A program made the translations under genes and the position numbers. This document shows, piece after piece, positions 60,302-64,000 of a DNA stretch of 64,000 nt; position 1 is the first letter of the stretch, and each line of letters begins with the position of its first letter. Source of the stretch: Thermanaerosceptrum fracticalcis (GTDB lineage: Bacteria > Bacillota > Peptococcia > DRI-13); assembly GCF_000746025.2 (NCBI RefSeq), contig NZ_CP045798.1, positions 372,001 through 436,000 on the forward strand. Direction: 5' to 3'. The notes below the pieces were generated by a model that searched no databases, was not told the origin of the DNA, and saw only the letters and a program-made list of their open reading frames with translations.

Positions 60302-61681
60302 ATGAGAATCACTGTACTGGGGGCAGGACCGGCAGGTTATGCTGCTGCCTTGCGGGCTGCTCAGAAAGGGGCTAAGGTCACGCTCATAGAAAAAGAACGT
60401 CTGGGCGGCACTTGCCTGAACTGGGGATGTATACCCACAAAAGTGTGGGTGGAGAGTGCCCACCGCTGGAGGGCGATCCAGGAAGTCGCCGATTTTGGCC
60501 TGGAATGTACGGCCCATAGGCCTAACCTCCAAGCTATCGTGGCCAGGAAAAACCAGGTGGTGGAAACCCTGGTGGGCGGGATCCAACAGCTCATGGCGAA
60601 ACAAAAGGTCCATGTCCTCCGGGGACGAGGAACAGTGGTGAACCCTCGTCTCGTCTCAGTACAGTTGGCAGACGGTTCCCGGGAAGAAGTAGAGAATGAT
60701 TGTTTAATTTTAGCTACCGGGTCTGTACCTGCCTCACTGCCTATTCCTGGCCTGGACCTGCCGGGGGTAATGACCAGTAAAGAGGCTCTGGATCTAAAAG
60801 AACTTCCTTCTTCCTTAGTGATCATCGGCGGAGGAGTAATAGGTCTGGAGTTTGCCAATATCTTTCAGACTTTGGGCAGTAAAGTTACGGTGGTAGAATT
60901 ATTACCGTGTGTCCTGCCGGGTGTAGACGTGGAAATTGTTCGCCGTTTAATGCCTGTTCTTAAAAAAAGTGGCCTGGATATAAAGGTATCTACTAAGCTG
61001 TTAGAAATTAAAAAACAGGATAACATGTTGGCTCTTATCCTGGAAGGAAGTAAAGGCGTGGAGACCCTGACTGCGGAAAAGGTGTTAGTGGCTACAGGGC
61101 GGATTCCCTCTTTGTCCGGGGTAGAGACAAAAGCTTTGGGATTGGAATTGGAAGGAAGGTTTGTCAAGGTTAACCCTTATCTGGAGACTAATCTTCCTGG
61201 TGTATATGCTATTGGAGATATCGTAAAATCACCGATGCTTGCCCATGTGGCAACTGCTGAGGCTGAAACAGCTGTAGAGAATATCTTCGGTAAGAGACAG
61301 GCCATGGATTACTCGGCGGTGCCTGCCGCAGTTTACATAAGCCCAGAAGTGGCTTATGTGGGGCTCACTGAGGAAGAAGCAAAAGAACAGGGGCTGACCT
61401 ATAAGGTAGGCAAGTTTCCCTTTACGGCCAACGGCAGGGCTTTGACCCTGGGAGAAGCCCAGGGTGTGGTGAAAATCATCGCCGGCGAAAACGGTAGAAT
61501 CCTGGGAGCCCATCTTTTGGGCCCGCAGGCCTCAGAACTGGTGGCAGAGCTGACCCTTGCCCTTCGCTGGGGGATTACCACCGAACAGATCAGCCACACT
61601 ATACATGCCCATCCTTCCCTGGCCGAGGCCGTGCTGGAAAGTGCCCACAGCGTTTTTGGGAAAGCGCTGCACTTCTCGTGA
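60302..61681 (+). CDS. lpdA: dihydrolipoyl dehydrogenase
   Basis: A 459-aa flavoprotein disulfide reductase. GAGPAGYAAALRAAQKG binds FAD, GGTCLNWGCIPTK holds the redox disulfide, GGGVIGLEFA binds NAD and HTIHAHPSLAEA has the catalytic His-Glu dyad. It is the E3 component of 2-oxoacid dehydrogenases or the glycine cleavage system; no E1/E2 or gcv genes are nearby. AGGGGG precedes ATG 60302. Confidence 0.92.
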   Translation: MRITVLGAGPAGYAAALRAAQKGAKVTLIEKERLGGTCLNWGCIPTKVWVESAHRWRAIQEVADFGLECTAHRPNLQAIVARKNQVVETLVGGIQQLMAKQKVHVLRGRGTVVNPRLVSVQLADGSREEVENDCLILATGSVPASLPIPGLDLPGVMTSKEALDLKELPSSLVIIGGGVIGLEFANIFQTLGSKVTVVELLPCVLPGVDVEIVRRLMPVLKKSGLDIKVSTKLLEIKKQDNMLALILEGSKGVETLTAEKVLVATGRIPSLSGVETKALGLELEGRFVKVNPYLETNLPGVYAIGDIVKSPMLAHVATAEAETAVENIFGKRQAMDYSAVPAAVYISPEVAYVGLTEEEAKEQGLTYKVGKFPFTANGRALTLGEAQGVVKIIAGENGRILGAHLLGPQASELVAELTLALRWGITTEQISHTIHAHPSLAEAVLESAHSVFGKALHFS

Positions 61682-61683
61682 GT

Positions 61684-61910
61684 TGCCAGTTGCTAGTTAC
61701 TAGTTACTAGTTCTTAGTAGGAAACACCTAATTTTATAAATTGAGGCACTTAAAAAGTCATTTATAGCACAAATTAGGCGATTGAATTCCCTAGATTGTA
61801 CTTGGGGTTTCAATCGCCTTTCTATTTTTGTGAGCTACTATTGAGTTTTTGCTAATAGGTTTTTATCTTGACTTTCTATTCACTAGTAACTAATAACTAG
61901 TAACTACTTC
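61684..61910. repeat. TAGTTACTAGTTACTAG-type repeats around a terminator
   Basis: TTGCTAGTTACTAGTTACTAG units at 61686-61718 and their complement CACTAGTAACTAATAACTAG at 61873-61903 flank the lpdA terminator. Confidence 0.6.
61776..61830 (+). terminator. terminator after lpdA
   Basis: 11-bp stem AGGCGATTGAA/TTCAATCGCCT (61776-61786 with 61809-61819) and a T-rich tail. Confidence 0.8.
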
Positions 61911-62126
61911 CATAGAGGAGTAAAGTTCACAATTACTGCAGATACCAATACTGACGGTAAACGTGTGCTGGGGATGGGGTAAAGTTATTTCTGGTAAACA
62001 CCTTTATCTTTAACAAATTTTTAACAACTCAAATCCGTCCATGTTGGAAAAACAGTTTGAGGGGGTAAAAAAAATTCTGTTTCCCCGGGAAAAAGAGAAG
62101 GAAATTTTATCCCAGGGTAGAATATA

Positions 62127-62181
62127 GTGGTATGAAGTGGTGAAAAGTGGTTGATTGTGGGTAAAAGTGGTGGTAATGTGG
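62127..62181 (+). promoter_or_regulatory. MraZ operator: six phased GTGG repeats
   Basis: GTGG occurs at 62127, 62137, 62147, 62157, 62167 and 62178, a 10-bp period, most inside AAAGTGG-like units. MraZ binds direct repeats of this kind (three or four are usual) upstream of its own gene. The first part of the gap (61911-62126) contains the promoter area but no recognised signal. Confidence 0.85.
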
Positions 62182-62192
62182 GGTGAGACAAC

Positions 62193-62630
62193 TTGTTCAC
62201 AGGTGAATACCAGCACTCCATTGATGAAAAAGGTAGGCTCATCATGCCTGCCAAGCTGCGTGAAGCTCTGGGAGACAGGTTTATGACCACCAAGGGATTG
62301 GATGGTTGTCTGTTTGTTTACCCCCTTACCGAATGGAAGTTATTAGAGGAAAAACTCAAGAATTTACCTTTTACCAATAAAGATGCCCGTGCCTTTGCCC
62401 GTTTTTTCTTTGCGGGAGCTACCGAATGCGAGGTTGACAAACAGGGGCGTGTGCTCATTAGTGCCAATTTACGGGAATACGCCGGTCTTAATAAAGACGT
62501 GGTGATTATCGGTGTAGGTACCCGCCTGGAAATATGGAGCAAGGAAGCCTGGGAAGGCTATAGCAGTGAAACAGAAAAGAGTTATGAAGAGTTGGCGGAG
62601 AAGATGGTGGATTTGGATCTGGGATTTTGA
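62193..62630 (+). CDS. mraZ: transcriptional regulator MraZ
   Basis: A 145-aa double-AbrB protein: [20 protein letters not shown] (first half) and [20 protein letters not shown] (second half). It is the autoregulator at the head of the division and cell-wall (dcw) cluster. TTG 62193 follows GGGGTGAG. The six phased GTGG repeats directly upstream are its probable operator. Confidence 0.95.
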   Translation: MFTGEYQHSIDEKGRLIMPAKLREALGDRFMTTKGLDGCLFVYPLTEWKLLEEKLKNLPFTNKDARAFARFFFAGATECEVDKQGRVLISANLREYAGLNKDVVIIGVGTRLEIWSKEAWEGYSSETEKSYEELAEKMVDLDLGF

Positions 62631-62640
62631 GGTGAAATAA

Positions 62641-63582
62641 ATGAACTTTCAACACACACCCGTTCTTCTCCAGGAGGTACTGGATTACTTGGCCCCGCTC
62701 CCCGGCAAGATCATAGTGGACTGTACCCTGGGGGGAGGGGGGCACAGCAGTGAAATTCTCAAAAGAATCCTGCCGGGGGGAAAATTAATTGCTCTGGACC
62801 AGGACCTGGACGCCATCAAAGCGGCTGAAAAAAAATTGGAACCCTTTGGTAAAGATACTTTTATCATTGTCCACCGCAACTTTGTCCATCTCCAGGAGGT
62901 GCTCCGGGAAATAGCCGTAGACGGCGTAGATGGTATTCTCTATGACCTGGGCGTGTCCTCGTACCAGTTGGACGAAGCAGAACGGGGCTTCAGTTATCAA
63001 CATGATGCCCCTCTGGATATGCGGATGGACAGAACGAAACCGGGCAGTGCCTATGACCTGGTGAATAAGGCTTCCCTGGAGGAGTTAAGTGAAATTATTA
63101 AAGAGTACGGGGAAGAACGCTGGGCTAGACGGATCGCGCAATTCATTGTCAAGGAACGGGAGATAAAGCCGCTAGAAACCACCGGGGAGCTGGTAGAGGT
63201 TATCAAAAAGGCCATACCCAGTGGGGCCAGGCGTGAAGGGCCTCATCCCGCTAAACGTACTTTTCAGGCTTTACGGATAGCTGTCAACAGGGAACTGGAC
63301 ATCCTCCCCGGGGCTTTTGCCGGGGGAATAGAGCGGCTTAAGCCTGGGGGAAGAATGGCCGTCATCACTTTTCATTCCCTGGAGGATAGGATTACCAAAG
63401 ATACTTTCAAAGAATTGGCCAGGGGTTGTATCTGTCCCAAAGAGCTGCCTGTCTGTGTGTGTAATAACAAACCTAAAGTGAAAATTCTTACCGGCAAACC
63501 GGTTTTACCCGGTGAAAGAGAACTAAGAGACAACCCCCGGGCACGCAGTGCAAAATTACGGGTGGTGGAGAAGCTTTCATAA
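62641..63582 (+). CDS. rsmH: 16S rRNA m4C1402 methyltransferase RsmH
   Basis: A 313-aa SAM-dependent methyltransferase (MraW). [15 protein letters not shown] binds [23 protein letters not shown] is the catalytic block, and [15 protein letters not shown] and [10 protein letters not shown] are conserved C-terminal blocks. It methylates N4 of C1402 in 16S rRNA. GAGGTGA precedes ATG 62641, 10 nt after mraZ. Confidence 0.96.
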   Translation: MNFQHTPVLLQEVLDYLAPLPGKIIVDCTLGGGGHSSEILKRILPGGKLIALDQDLDAIKAAEKKLEPFGKDTFIIVHRNFVHLQEVLREIAVDGVDGILYDLGVSSYQLDEAERGFSYQHDAPLDMRMDRTKPGSAYDLVNKASLEELSEIIKEYGEERWARRIAQFIVKEREIKPLETTGELVEVIKKAIPSGARREGPHPAKRTFQALRIAVNRELDILPGAFAGGIERLKPGGRMAVITFHSLEDRITKDTFKELARGCICPKELPVCVCNNKPKVKILTGKPVLPGERELRDNPRARSAKLRVVEKLS

Positions 63583-63611
63583 GTTCTAAAGGAGAGAGAA
63601 GGTGAATACCC

Positions 63612-64000
63612 TTGATACTAGCGACCAAACGGGCTGTCGGATCTGATTATGCTTACCAGCCTTATTACCGGGAAAAATTTGAGCAACAGAAACAAACAAA
63701 AGTCAGGATTAAAAAACGTCCTTCTCCCCTCTTAGTTGTAGTTTTGGGGATTTCTCTTATTGGTATCATGTTTTTCACCGGTCTGTCCTACACCTATCTG
63801 AAAGCACGGATAGCCCATCTCAACTGGCAAATAAGTCAGGGTAAAAAGGATATTGCGGCTATGCAAGTGCAGAATGAAAAGTTAAAATTAGAGATAGCAA
63901 GGCTTAAGTCTCTGGATCGTATTGAGAAAGTAGCTACTACTCAGATGGGTATGATTAAGAATCCCGGAGTAGAGTATCTGGCCATCAAAGCCACTACCAC
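63612..64000 (+). CDS. ftsL: cell division protein FtsL-like, 3' end outside window
   Basis: TTG 63612 behind GGAGAGAGAAGGTG opens a frame that runs off the window (129 codons seen). A basic N-terminus of about 45 residues (KVRIKKRPSP) precedes a single membrane helix (LLVVVLGISLIGIMFFTGL), then a coiled-coil-like part (NEKLKLEIARLKS) and TTQMGMIKNPGVEYLAIK. Position behind rsmH and this layout identify FtsL, a bitopic divisome protein partnering FtsB/DivIC and FtsQ/DivIB. Confidence 0.88.
   Translation, partial: MILATKRAVGSDYAYQPYYREKFEQQKQTKVRIKKRPSPLLVVVLGISLIGIMFFTGLSYTYLKARIAHLNWQISQGKKDIAAMQVQNEKLKLEIARLKSLDRIEKVATTQMGMIKNPGVEYLAIKATT

Overview
The window looks like chromosome from a spore-forming anaerobic Firmicute (class Clostridia, Peptococcaceae-like). 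The evidence is a clostridial-type nif cluster with nifI1/nifI2 inside it and a split homocitrate synthase, an [FeFe]-hydrogenase-like protein, a YtxC sporulation protein, a TrpP transporter with TRAP-type leader triplets, a Na+-pump decarboxylase beta subunit, EtfA carrying ferredoxin clusters, and strong GGAGG ribosome binding sites with frequent TTG/GTG starts. This assignment is inferred from gene content; no search was run.

Layout. 1-1322: 3' part of an IS4-superfamily element whose full copy lies at 45532-47166. 1.5-3.5 kb: old-yellow-enzyme-like flavoprotein and a DUF4931/GalT-like protein. 3.8-4.03 kb: two tandem long hairpins with matching covarying stems in front of nifH. 4.06-16.2 kb: nifH, I1, I2, D, K, E, N, B, an anfO homologue, nifV-omega, nifV-alpha and an orphan modC, then a hydrogenase-like protein (16.2-17.5 kb). 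17.6-21 kb: aminotransferase, cyclophilin, small proteins, CBS-ACT protein. 21-25.7 kb (minus): complete livFGMHK branched-chain amino acid transporter. 26-28.7 kb: SsuABC/NMT1-type transporter. 28.7-34.6 kb: decayed region with a frameshifted PhoH, small proteins, a non-canonical tRNA-His, tRNA-Val, an IS3 remnant, YtxC and a group II intron RT remnant.

34.6-43 kb holds the least familiar group: an unrecognised small protein, a RidA protein, a fold-type I PLP enzyme, a Cys-rich FAD oxidoreductase, an 85-aa protein overlapping a 609-aa protein with an N-terminal B12-binding domain, a P-loop NTPase and a LysE-type exporter. It reads as an undescribed B12/PLP-dependent amino-acid or amine pathway with its own maturation NTPase and exporter.

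43-50.5 kb: YlbF, trpP with two NAG-triplet arrays, a glycosidase pseudogene cut by the second IS copy, oadB/oadG and an M42 peptidase. 50.6-61.7 kb: Fur/PerR, SfsA, a P-loop/Gls24 fusion, DnaD-DnaC, acyl-CoA dehydrogenase-EtfB-EtfA, an M28 lipoprotein peptidase, a small export protein and lipoamide dehydrogenase. 62.1-64 kb: start of the division/cell-wall cluster (mraZ behind six phased GTGG repeats, rsmH, ftsL running off the end).

Many gaps between 35 and 62 kb are filled by degenerate short-period repeats (CAACTA-type, GTGACCG-type, CGGAAAT-type) that are not seen in the first 34 kb.
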